In this document: positions 1-10,199 of the stretch, in pieces
Position numbering within the stretch: the first letter of the stretch is position 1
How the letters are laid out: each line of letters opens with the position of its first letter
Assembly: GCA_033060915.1 (NCBI GenBank)
Contig: CM065398.1
Coordinates: 617,501-681,500, forward strand
Length of the DNA stretch: 64,000 nt
From: Euryodendron excelsum
Taxonomy: Eukaryota > Streptophyta > Magnoliopsida > Ericales > Pentaphylacaceae
Reading direction: 5' to 3'
The notes under the pieces: model-generated
Database searches by the model: none
What the model was told of the DNA's origin: nothing
The model's input: the letters and a program-made list of their open reading frames with translations, nothing else
Translations under genes and position numbers: made by a program

Positions 1-396
1 GTACTTTTTTGTTAAAAGAAATTACAAGAGAAGGTGCTGACCTTGATCTGAGCTGATGAAGCCTCATAGATTTCAACAACTTTAGGTTGGAGCTCAGTCT
101 TCTTCTCTTCGAACTCCTTTGTGTATTCTTCCTGAATTTATATTGGTAGGTTAGTATTTATTATGACCCAAAGCAATTATAGAGAAGTTATATCATTGCC
201 ACAAACAAACATGGATATGTGAGCAAAAAATTCATGGAAGAGCTTTGTTGCGAAGTGGAAAAGGAAAAAGAAAATAGAAGTTAACCGTAGAGTCATCGAA
301 GATCTTGCAAGCTTCAGCAGCAGCAGCCTTCTTGGTACCGTTCTTCTCGAAAACTTTCTTGATCTTTGGAAGAACCTTTGATTTCCAGTAATCCAT
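1..396 (-). CDS. PCAP1-like: PCAP1/DREPP-family plasma-membrane cation-binding protein, 5' part (two exons)
   Basis: Exon 1 is 396-286 on the minus strand (37 codons, opening MDYWKSKVLPKIKKVF). It ends at a GT donor (GTTAAC). Exon 2 is 131-42 (30 codons, containing KTELQPKVVEIYEAS), after a TTCAG acceptor and before a GTCAGC donor. Both introns are in phase 0 and the rest of the gene lies left of the window. The lysine-rich N-terminus followed by the KKAAAAEA and ELQPKVVE stretches is the hallmark of plant DREPP/PCAP proteins. These are small hydrophilic proteins of the plasma membrane inner face that bind Ca2+/calmodulin and phosphoinositides. Family members normally start Met-Gly, with Gly2 as the myristoylation site; here codon 2 is GAT (Asp). 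Family assignment is by recognition and is strong. Whether the copy works cannot be judged from two exons. Confidence 0.9.
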
Positions 397-900
397 GACC
401 ACCTTTCTCAATCAACTCACCAACCCCCAAAAAAAAAAAAAACTAAGCACCACCCAACATAGAAAGATTAGTGACTCACAAGATGCACGATACACACATA
501 CATATACATAGGTACTGATTTCTTTTGGAAAAGAATAAAAAAAGAAAACAAATAATTAAAAAACAGATAAGTTAAAAACTAGAAAAGAACAGATAAGCAT
601 AAGCGCATCAATATTTTTCAAATTCAAAGGGGAAAAAAAAAGATTTAGACAAGTGAAACATGAAGCGGTATGGAAAGAATCTCTCTCTCTATGACTTACT
701 TCAATCTCTCTCTCTCTCTCCTTGCTGTCTGCTGTCTGATTGTGTGTCTTCTCGTAATCAGAGAGAGAGAAAGAGGGAGAGCCGACCTGAAAGGCAACTG
801 TTTCGTGGCCAACTGTGCTTCCAAATTAAGCCAAAATATGAGAAGGGGCTTCTCAAGGCTTGAGCGTGTCAGCACTCAGCACAACATATAGACAGAAGAC
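397..900 (-). promoter_or_regulatory. Leader and core-promoter region of the PCAP1-like gene
   Basis: Directly upstream of the minus-strand start codon lies AT-rich DNA, then two GA/CT tracts (about 677-721 and 761-782). In the gene's sense these are one GA-rich and one CT-rich stretch. A TATA-like word (CTATATG) lies near 885-891 on the minus strand. CT/GA microsatellites are frequent in plant core promoters and 5' leaders. The exact transcription start is inferred, not visible. No long ORF here looks real. Confidence 0.35.
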
Positions 901-2116
901 GTAGTTGACACCAAATAACCCATTGGGGCCCTGATTGATTAAATATCTAATTCATAGGATCATATACTCCGAGTAAAAGAGTGATTAACAAGACGAAATA
1001 ATTATAAACACGTTTTTTTTAGCATTTAGTAGATATAGAATGATTGAAAAATTAAAGTGTAATTATCTCCTTAGAATTTAATAAAAAATCTATCAATTTA
1101 TAATTTAAAAATCAATACATAACTCTAATTCTGATTTATACTATTTTGTAAAATGAAGAGAATGTGTAGCTCACGCTCTGATATGACGTTGAGGGATGTT
1201 AATCCGGCCAAAATAGATACAGGAAAGGACAATTATACCCTTTTATGTGGGAATAAACCTATGCTTTGCACTCGTCCTGTTTTCGCCGTATCTCCTTCAT
1301 CTTTCTTCTTTTCTTCAAGACACATGATCCGTGACTCAGAGTTATCACCAGCGAAGAAATACGAGTTTCATACAGATGGGATGAATCTGTATCCAAGGCT
1401 TTTTCGAACAGTGAATTGTTGAGTTTCTCTCTGCCTAAAGTCTTGCGCATTACCGAATTCGATTTAGCAAAGCGCTCGAGCATTTTTTTTAACTTTCAAG
1501 GGTTTTGGAACTGTGCAATGGGCTATCATTTCTCTGTCATCTCTCTATACCAGAAGACCCAGCTGATCTCTGGCCTCTGCCTCTCTCTTCTTTTGCTATC
1601 TACAGTGCAGTTCAATTGAAGACACCAAAACACCTAAATTCTACTACCACTTCAAGAAACTAAAGATTACCAAAAAGAATTAAAATTTGCTTCTCTACTG
1701 TATGTCTATAGTTATGGGTTTGTCAGTGCATGTACAGATGAGTACATATATGCACTTTTGCTTATTTCAGAATGCTCGAATTTTTGAACTGTGATTGAGA
1801 TCAACGCATAGCCTGGGCCTACACTCGGGCATTTTTGTCTTTTTACTATATCTGTTATGGTCCTTCCATTTTGTAAATTAATCTAAGCTATATGGGGTTT
1901 ATGTGTCAATTTTTAAATTATAAGGAATTTTGTATTTTTGAGACAAGAAGGTGAAGCGTAACTATTTCAAAAATTAATATTACATATGAGCTTTAATAAT
2001 TTTAACACGTCACCTTTTGATATGTTGCCACCTAGCTGAGACATTAGAAACTCTTCTAATGTATACTAAAGAAAATCGTTTTCCAATTATATATATATAT
2101 ATATATGTATATGTGT
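901..2116. other. Upstream intergenic DNA, no gene recognised
   Basis: AT-rich sequence between the PCAP1-like gene and the MITE. Short ORFs on both strands (for example around 1153-1620) have no recognisable domain and no supporting splice or start context. A TA microsatellite lies at about 2088-2106. It probably includes distal promoter sequence of the PCAP1-like gene. Confidence 0.4.
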
Positions 2117-2412
2117 ATGAGATTTGGATTCTCTCCATTTCATGAATTGAAATGAGAATCTCTATTTCATTGATTGAGGTGTTGATCCGTCAGCTAACAT
2201 AAAAATAAAGAGTTCAAATGAGTTGACTTAAAATTTATTTAAAAATAAATGATTTTATAGTTATATAGAAAGAAATAAATTTTAATACAAAACGATATAG
2301 TTTTAGTAAAACATACGGTAAGATTACATTTAAGCCATTAACTATTAAATGAAGATCTCTATTAAATAGAGATCTCCATTTCAATTCATGAAATAGAGAG
2401 AATTCAAATCTA
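2117..2412. mobile_element. MITE with about 50-bp terminal inverted repeats
   Basis: The left arm (about 2119-2168, GAGATTTGGATTCTCTCC...) is repeated in inverse orientation at about 2361-2411 (ending ...GAGAGAATTCAAATCT). The arms pair over about 50 bp with a few mismatches. About 190 bp of non-coding AT-rich DNA lies between them. Both ends abut TA-rich sequence, so the target duplication cannot be defined with confidence. Size, inverted arms and lack of coding sequence fit a miniature inverted-repeat element. The superfamily is undetermined. Confidence 0.7.
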
Positions 2413-2808
2413 TATATATGTACGTACATCCACAAATAAGAGTCGGACTTTACCCAAGGAGATCTAGGTGACACTCTAAAACTTTTTATTTTTGAAATGC
2501 CAATCATAGGGACCAATCGTTTCTATTCATTAGTTAAGAAGTCTTTCTAATATAGATAGATAAGAATTCTAACCTCATTCCAAAAACTCGTTTCCAATTA
2601 TAGAGATTCTAAAAGCAATTAAAAGATTAAATTCAACATATAAGTTAAGATTATAAAATAAGAATAAATGGGTTAAGCTTATGAAGAGTGAAAGGCATTA
2701 TGGCACATGTGTATAAAAAAATTACGTAAAATTAGCATGGCTTGATTTATGAGGCTAACCATATTTTTTAATTATATTTTTGGACATAAAAGTTGTATTA
2801 GCACTATA
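2413..2808. other. AT-rich intergenic DNA
   Basis: About 400 bp between the MITE and the Gypsy element. Nothing recognisable apart from the 5-bp target flank CTCGT (2809-2813) next to the LTR. Confidence 0.5.
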
Positions 2809-2813
2809 CTCGT

Positions 2814-3672
2814 TGATGGGGACCGAGGAGCTGACCACGAATTTCCTTGACCACACCCCACGCTTGAGGTACTCAGAGGAATGGAGGGCTACTAACGGGG
2901 ACCGACTAGGGACACTCTTAACAGCTCGACCAGGAGAAAGCACACACGGACTGTTAGATTCAGCTGATGACGTATTGCGCATTACGATGGTCGAAGACCC
3001 AGCCCCAAACATGCTGATATCTCAGAGGACGCAAATGGGATCGAAAGAAGGAAAAGCACCACGACAGGAGGATCGACCCTGAGAGGTCCAGTTGGCCGGG
3101 GCCTGATCAGGAAGGTCATGACCGACCAGCCCCTGGCTGACCATGGCTTAGTGGGCCATGCCCGAGCAGGTCCTGTGAGATGGGACCGGTCATTCGTCCC
3201 ATCTCTCACGTCAGCAAAAGCCATCATGGACAACCCAATTATGATAACGTGTTCCCGTCTCCAAGACTTCGCATGTAGGAGGCAGTCACCTCACTCACCC
3301 TGACACACGCCTAAGGGAGCGCCACGTCTTGAGGATTGGACAACCACTCCTCCCACTACTCTACCACCAGTCAGGATCTCCAATGCCAGGCTGCCACGTG
3401 GAGAGACAGCCGTCTCCCATCTTCCCCATGCATGCAACGGCCCTCTAGGGCTACCAGGGTGCCTGCCAATATAAAAGAAAAGATCATTTTCTCCAAGAAG
3501 GTACGCAAACAAAAAACCCTAGCCAAAAACTCTGTTGATCTCCCCAGAAACCTAACTTAGGCATCGGAGTGCCCTTGGTAGGCATCACACCGGTGCCCTT
3601 CACTCTTTTTCCTTCTCAGATTATACTGGAGCTGATCGTTGCTAGCCTGGGAACCGACTTACTACATCATCA
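2814..3672 (+). repeat. 5' LTR of the Tat Gypsy element
   Basis: 859 bp, starting TGATGGGGACC and ending CATCATCA. A TATA box (CAATATAAAAG) lies at about 3467-3477, followed by the probable transcript start. A 79-bp unit is present once at the start (2814-2892). Apart from two extra copies of that unit, it matches the 3' LTR base for base in length. Confidence 0.93.
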
Positions 3673-3674
3673 GT

Positions 3675-3692
3675 TGGCGCCGTCTGTGGGAA
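3675..3692 (+). other. Primer-binding site of the Tat element
   Basis: The sequence TGGCGCCGTCTGTGGGAA starts two bases after the 5' LTR. It is the type of tRNA-primer site commonly found in Tat/Ogre-group plant Gypsy elements. The tRNA identity (arginine is often cited for this group) was not checked here. Confidence 0.8.
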
Positions 3693-3711
3693 ACGACTGT
3701 TTTCCATTTTC

Positions 3712-5319
3712 ATGGTCGTCACCAGGTCCGGTACTTCACGCGTTCCCTTACCCATGGCAGATCAAAACATCGATTGGGTCGCCGGTGACCAAAGCACCGA
3801 CAGAATTGCAGCCCTCGAAACTCGTATGGCCGATGTTATGTCCAACATGCAGATGTTGATTACCCAAAACCAGGAGTTGCTTCAACGACTCCCTGCTGCC
3901 CCCGCTGGAGGACAACTGCCCAGAACCCAACCAGAGAATGAAAGAAGTCACGCTAACCAAGACGTGAACAAAGATCCCGTCTTACTTGCCGGCGGCCTCT
4001 TGCCCCCTGGCGCTGTGCCACTGCCCTGAGACGACCATGCTCCATCGGAGGAAACACAAAGTCGGGCCCCTGGCCTACCGCCTCGACGCCACCCCCAACA
4101 CACCGAAGAGGAAGGAGAGAAGGGGGACAATCCCCCGACCTAGGACGAGTGTTTGAGAGGCCTCCAAGCCCAGATGACTGGGGTCATGGAGGCTGTGAGG
4201 ACCAGAACTCCGAACACCGTTGAAGAGATGGTAAACAGAACTGACTCCCCGTTCACCCAGGCAGTCATGCAGGTCCTCTTACCGCCTAAGTTCAAGATGC
4301 CCACCATAGAGATGTTCGATGGGACGAAGTATCCATTGGACCACCTAGAGACCTAAAAGGCCTTGATGCAGCTCCAAGCCATCCCCGACGAGGTTATGTG
4401 CTGCGCCTTCCCTGTCACTCTCAAAGGGGCAGCTAGAGTGTGGTTTAACCGGATTCAACCCTCCATTATCACTTCCTTCGTTCAGCTCAGCAAGCTGTTC
4501 GTCGGACACTACATTGTAGCCCAGCGACAGAGGAGACCGGCGACCAGCGTGCTTAATGTGAAGTAGAAAAAAGATGAAACTCTACGAGAGTTTGTCACCA
4601 AGTTTAACCTGGAAACCTTGGAGGTGGACGATGTTGATGACAAGGTCGCAGTCACCGCTTTCATGAGCGAAGTCAGGACCCATAAGTTCATGTTTTCGTT
4701 GGCCAATGAGCCTTTGAAGACTATGGCGGACCTCATGATCAGAGCCCAGAAGCATATGAATGCCGAGGATATGATGAACGCTAGACGGGAACGTGATGAG
4801 GGCGCCACTTCCCGGTCAGACAAGAAGAAGAGATCACTCGAAGGCAAGGACGACCGAGACAAGAAAGCCTTGAGAAGCGAGTGAGTAGAAAGGAGGGACT
4901 GACTGAGAAGCCGTTTCGCTGCCTTTAAGCGCAGTTTCACTCTGTTGACCATGTTGTTGGAGCACGTCTTGAACGAGATCAAAAATGATCCAGACCTGAA
5001 ATGGCCTGGGAAGCTAAGGGGAAACCCCGAAGAGAGGAACCAAAGGAAGTACTGTCGATTCCATAGGGACCACGGCCACAACACAGATGATTGTTTCGAC
5101 CTCAAGCAACAGATAGAGAACTTGATCAAAGAAGGGTGTTTGGGGAGGTACGTTGCTGGCCAGCGGCAAGACAGAGCACGACCGGCCGAGCAAAAGAGTC
5201 CAGAAAGAGCCCCAGCACACCAACGCCCGATTGGAGAAATAAGGGTCATCTCTGGGGGCTTTGGAGGTGACAACGAGTCCTCGTCCGCCAGAAAGAACCA
5301 TGTTAGGAGGGCGAAGTAA
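3712..5319 (+). pseudogene. gag: gag of the Tat element (broken)
   Basis: One reading frame runs through this stretch from ATG 3712 (or ATG 3754). It shows an N-terminal heterodimer/coil-like region, a retrotransposon gag core (ARVWFNRIQPSI at about 4430-4475, then LREFVTKFN) and a C-terminal zinc-knuckle-like CRFHRDHGHNTDDC (about 5052-5095). These are typical of Tat gag, which forms the particle and packages the RNA. The frame is interrupted by several stops (4027, 4141, 4354, 4564, 4882, 4906 and 5317). Most fit C-to-T changes at Gln or Arg codons. There is little frameshifting within gag. Confidence 0.88.
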
Positions 5320-5334
5320 GTAGAAGTATTCTCG

Positions 5335-5813
5335 GTGGGCAGACTGAGCAAAAAGCCCCAACCAGATGTACCGGATGTAGTATTCACCGAGGACGAAGCT
5401 TCGAAGCTGAGTCACCCGTATGATGATGCCCTGGTGGTCAGCGCCATCATCTCCAACTACAGAACGCGACGAATCCTCATCGATAGTGGCAACTCGGCTG
5501 ACATTCTATTCTGGGGAGCCTTCAACAACTGCAGGTACCGAGAGAGGCCCTGAAGCCCGTGAACTCCCCCCTTGTGGGGTTCACCGGCGACCAGGTCGTC
5601 CCCATAGGCTCCATCGAGTTACCCGTCACCCTGGGGGATGACCCCCAGCAAACTATGAAGTTGGTCAATTTTCTAGTCGTGGATTGCCCCTCGGCCTACA
5701 ATGTGATTATAGGGCGTACAACCCTGAATCAGTTTAAGGCAGTCACGTCCACATATCACCTGAGGTTGAAATTTTCAACAGAGCACGGGGTGGGAACTGT
5801 AAAGGGCGATTAG
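5335..5813 (+). pseudogene. Aspartic protease domain of the Tat element (broken)
   Basis: The motif RILIDSGNSADILF (about 5470-5510) is the active-site loop of a retropepsin, which cleaves the Gag-Pol polyprotein. The flap and second half follow (IGRTTLNQFKA, about 5709-5741). The frame changes near 5550, so the domain is split between two frames, and a TAG ends it at 5811. It lies between gag and RT as expected for Gypsy order. Confidence 0.85.
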
Positions 5814-7210
5814 GTGACCGCAAGGGAATGCTACTTGGCATCCTTCAAGGGGGATGCCGCCACAGAGGCCCTCGTGATAGAAGAGCTGGAAGTCAGGGAT
5901 GAGGAAGATCTCAGGCGGGGAGAACCCGGGGAAAAGTTAGAGCCAGTCCCTATTGACCGTCCAACCCGGGATAGCAGCACCCAGTCGCCCAAGGTTGTCA
6001 TGATCGGTACCGAGGCCCCAGAGTAGCACAAGCAGGAGCTGCGACAGTTCCTGGGGGACAACGCTGACGTCTTCGCCCGGAACCATGAAGATATGCTGGG
6101 CATTGACCCCGAAATTGCTGCCCACTACCTCAACATTTCATTAGACGCCAAACCCATCAAACAGAAAAGGAGAAGCTTTGCCCCCGAGTGGACGCCTTTT
6201 CCGGGTACAACCAGATCAAAATGGCAGAACGCGATCAGGAACACATTGCTTTCATTACCGACAGAGGGTTATACTGCTACCGAGTGATGCCATTCGGCCT
6301 GAAAAATGCTGGCGCAACTTACCAAAGGCTGGCCAACAAGATGTTTAAGTCCCAGATAGGACGGAACATGGAAGTATATGTGGACGACATGCTAGTGAAG
6401 AGCAAGCAAGCCGCCGACCATTTGAAGGATTTGAAAGAAACCTTTCGTACCCTCAGGCACTACAACATGAAGTTAAACCCGGCCAAATGTGCATTCGGGG
6501 TGGCCTCGGGGAAGTTCCTAGGTTTTATGGTATCACAGAGAGGCATAGAAGCAAACCCAAAGAAGGTCAGGGCCATACTTGATATGCAGGCCCCGAAGAC
6601 GATCAAGGACGTTCAACGACTAGTAGGACAAGTGGCAGCCCTGAACAGATTCATCTCTAGGTCAATCGACAAATGCCTACCTTTCTTCTAGACGTTAAGA
6701 AAAGCATTCCAGTGGACGGGCAAATGCGAGGAAGCCTTTCAACAGTTAAAACACTACTTGGGCTCTGTTCCCCTACTAAGCCGAACGGTCACGGGAAAGG
6801 AGCTCTACCTCTACTTGGCCGTCTCCGCAACGGCAGTCAGTTTAGCCCTTGTGTGAGAAAGTGAAGGAGTCCAAAAGCCAGTGTACTACACGAGCAGAGC
6901 ACTCAGAGGAGCTGAGGAAAGATACTAGAAGATGGAGTTGTTAGCCTTCGCTCTGGTGAACTCAGCGCGGAGGCTCCGACCATACTTCCAAGCCCATACG
7001 ATCATAGTCCTGACAGACCAGCCCATCAAAAAAGTTTTACACAAGCCTGGAACGTTCGGTCGACTCATGAAGTGGTCAGTAAAGCTTAGCCAGTTCGACA
7101 TTCAGTACAGACCCCGAACAGCGGTTAAAGGACAAGCAGTAGCAGATTTTATTGCAGAGTTTACCGCCCCACCTCATGCCCCACCCGACGTAGAGGACGC
7201 CGAGAATACC
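5814..7210 (+). pseudogene. Reverse transcriptase and RNase H of the Tat element (deleted and broken)
   Basis: After a linker region, RT motifs appear: DAFSGYNQIKMAERD (about 6190-6233), MPFGLKNAGATYQRL and the catalytic YVDDM (about 6375-6390). A normal Gypsy RT has roughly 80 residues between the linker KQKRRSFAPE-type sequence and DAFSGYNQ. Here they are nearly joined at about 6185 with a frame change, so most of the fingers region is deleted. The palm and thumb and the classical RNase H (ELLAFALVNSARRLRPYF, TDQPIKKVL) follow in one frame to about 7190. Stops lie at 6024, 6689, 6854 and 6926. This copy cannot have RT activity. Confidence 0.9.
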
Positions 7211-8912
7211 TAGATATTAAACGTTGATGGCTCCTCCACTGAACAATCCAGCGGGGCAAGCGTGGTTCTTGTTACCCCAGATGGCCAGAAAGTGGAGTAC
7301 ACTCTCAGATTCAACTTCTTGGCCACCAATAACGAGGCCGAATACGAGGCGCTCATTGTCGGGCTTCGAATTGCTCGACGAATGGGGGTGGAGCAGATAA
7401 CCGTCAGGGGAGATTTGCAGTTGGTGATAGAGCAGATCCAGGGGGAGTATGAAGCCAGAGGAGACAAAATGAAAGAGTACTGCCAGTTAGCCAAGGGCTT
7501 GGTCAGAAAATTCTCCAAAGTAGTACTGCAGAGGGTCCCCCGTCTGGAAAACGAAGAGGCAAACAAATTGGCGAGAATAGAGTCCTCAGACCAACCCGAC
7601 CCCGAAGTGCCCATGGAGACTTTCGATTTGCCGAGCATCCAAACCCCGGAGGTCAATACACTAGAGACAGATGGCTCGTGGGCTAAGCCAATCAGAGATT
7701 ACCTGGAGCACAACGTCCTCCCAGAAGATAAGCTAGAGGTAAGGAGGATCAAATTCAGGGCCAGTCGATATGTAATGTTCGACGGGGTCCTGTACAAGCG
7801 AGGGCACACTACCCCCCTCCTCAGGTGCGCCACCGAGGAAGAGGCAACCTACATCATGAGAGAAGTCCATGAAGGTATTTGTGGTAACCATTTAGGAGGA
7901 CGATCCCTGGCTAATAAAATCCTCAGGACAGCCAACTACTGGCCAACCATGAGTAAGGACTGCCACGAGTTCGTGAGAAAGTGCGATAAGTGCCAACGCT
8001 TTGCCAATATCCCAAGACAACCCGCACAGGAGTTGACCCCCATTCCTAGCCTGTGGCCTTTCGCCCAATGAGGGATCGACATCGTGGACCCATTGCCCCT
8101 GGGTAGGGAGCAGAACAAGTTCGCTGTGATAGCCATCGACTATTTCACCAAATGGGTTGAAACAGAGGCCCTCACCACCATCACCGAGTAGAAAATGACA
8201 AACTTCCTCTGGAAGCACATCGTGTGTCATTTTCGCATACCCAAAGTAGTCATCACTGACAACGGTAAGTAGTTCAAGGGGAAGCAGTTTAGCGGGTTGT
8301 GCTCAAACTTGCACATCAGCTACCACTTTTCTTCCCCGGAACATCCCCAAGAAAATGGGCAAGTGGAAGTCACCAACAGGTCCCTTTTCAAGATCATCAA
8401 GACCAAGCTCGAGAAAGCCAAGGGGCTATGGGCAGAGGAGCTCCCTAGTGTGCTCTGGGCGTACCGAACCACCGAGCGGGTCTCAACTGGTCAAACCCCC
8501 TTCTCCCTCACCTTTGGCACCTAAGCCGTCATACCAGTGGAGATCAGCCTTCCTAGCCCCAGGGCTCAAACCTACGATCCAAAGACAAATAACGAGGCAC
8601 TAACAGTTGACATGGACCTACTGGAGGAAAAACGGCTCCAAGCAGCAATCAGAATGGCCTCGTATTAGCAACAGGTGCGCCAGTACCATAACAGCCGAGT
8701 GCGTGTGAGGCATTTCAGGACGGGAGACTTGGTATTGAAAAAGGTCAACCAATCTACTAGAGGCGTAAGACGAGAAGTTTGGCCCGAACTGGGAAGGACC
8801 TTACGAGGTAACAGGCTTCACCAGAAAGGGAACCTACAGACTGAAGGGTCCCAACGGCAAGGAACTGCCCGACCCTTGGCATGTTGAGCACTTGAGGAAG
8901 TACTATGTGTAA
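7211..8912 (+). pseudogene. Archaeal-type RNase H and integrase of the Tat element (broken)
   Basis: The second RNase H begins LNVDGSS (about 7217) and contains NNEAEYEALIVGLR, the aRH signature that defines Tat elements. Integrase follows. Its HHCC zinc finger is at about 7868-8010 (HEGICGNHLGG ... CDKCQRF). The catalytic core shows D (GIDIVD, about 8072), D (ITDNG, about 8252) and E (PQENGQVE, about 8345). The C-terminal region ends HLRKYYV-stop at 8912 after a frame change near 8790. Stops at 7211, 8069, 8189, 8270, 8522 and 8666 break it; most replace Trp or Gln codons. The reading frame otherwise stays constant for over 2.5 kb. Confidence 0.9.
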
Positions 8913-9065
8913 GTGATATTTGGTTTCAATACGCAATTGTAGCAAAGAATCTTTTTATCTATTAATGCCGTACAGGGACCTTCCTAAGTTTATCAACCCA
9001 TATATCCACAACTGCAAGTTGATCAATGACGTATCGAGTATCTGCATAATCCTTTTTGCTTGCAA

Positions 9066-9920
9066 ACCTCCGAATAGAACAGAAAGCGACCAAAAGTCCT
9101 GCTCAGGCCATGGTCGAGCAGGCAAAGGCTTTATGCCCACAACAGAAAGCGATAAAAGTCATGCTCAGGCCATGGCCGAGCAGGCAAAGGCTTTATGCCC
9201 ACAACAGAAAGTGACAAAAGTCCTGCTCAGGCCATGGCCGAGCAGGCAAAGGCTTTATGCCCACAACAAAAAGCGAAAAAAGTCCTGCTCAGGCCATGGC
9301 CGAGCAGACAAAGGCTTTATGCCCACAACAGAAGGTGACCAAAGTCCTGCTCAGGCCATGGCCGAGCAGGCAAAGGCTTTATGCCCACAACAGAAGGCAA
9401 CCAAAGTCCTGCTCAGGCCATGGCCGAGCAGGCAAAGGCTTTATGCCCACAACAGAAGGCAACCAAAGTCCTGCTCAGGCCATGGCCGAGCAGGCAAAAG
9501 GCTTTATGCCCAAAACCAAAGTGACAAAGCCCTGCTCGGGGCATGACCGAGCAGGCACAAAGCGACAAGGCCCTGCCCAGGCCTTGGCCGGGCAGACAAA
9601 GGCTTCATGCCCACAATCAAAACGATAAAAGACCTGCTCGGGCACCGGCCGAGCAGGCATAAAGCAACAACAGACCTGCTTAGGCCATGACCAAGCAGGT
9701 AGAGGCTTCATGCTCATAAGCCTTGCCTTGTTCGGGCACGACCGAGCAACCACAAGGCAACAAAGCCCTACTCGAGCATGCCAAGCAAGTTTAAAAAAAA
9801 AAAAAAAAGAAGGTGTGCCACGATTAGCCAAGCCGAGCAGCGTAAAAGCTTTATGCCCACAATTGCAAGAGTTCGTGGTCGGGCACGGCCGAGCAAGCAA
9901 AGGCTTAACGCCCATTACTA
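9066..9920 (+). repeat. 62-bp minisatellite between pol and the antisense ORF
   Basis: The word GCTCAGGCCATGG recurs at 9101, 9163, 9225, 9287, 9349, 9411 and 9473, exactly 62 bp apart. Each unit also holds GAGCAGGCAAAGGCTTTATGCC. Beyond about 9510 the units become shorter and degenerate to about 9920 and include an A tract at 9793-9808. The unit length is not a multiple of three, so apparent ORFs across it change frame at each copy and are not genes. Tandem repeats in the 3' spacer are typical of Tat-group elements. Confidence 0.93.
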
Positions 9921-10199
9921 AAGGGGATGAAGCCCAATTTCAACAGACAAAGACCATGGACCCTAACAACTCCTGGTTGGAGATGGCCTAATTTTTCGTT
10001 CGTTTAAACTATTTTCGCTACAGATGGGGGGTACCGTTTACCCCTAGGTGGCATCAAGAGACACAGAAAGAAATGGAAATGTTAACGACAGGGGTGAATG
10101 AGCCTTTTTCATTTAAAGCAAACAAGTACATACAAACAGATCGCAAAAGCCAAAGTAGTGTTACAAAACTAAAACCATTGCAAAGGCAAAAATAAAAGC

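Noticed and set aside
1153..1619. Possible small genes upstream of the PCAP1-like gene
   Set aside because: No recognisable product and overlapping ORFs on both strands with similar quality.
4509..5415. A 292-codon ORF on the minus strand and a 133-codon partner
   Set aside because: Lies opposite the Tat gag frame, which has clear gag motifs; shadow of codon bias.
8920..9628. Overlapping ORFs across the minisatellite
   Set aside because: The 62-bp unit shifts frame at each copy, so the open frames are a by-product of the repeat.
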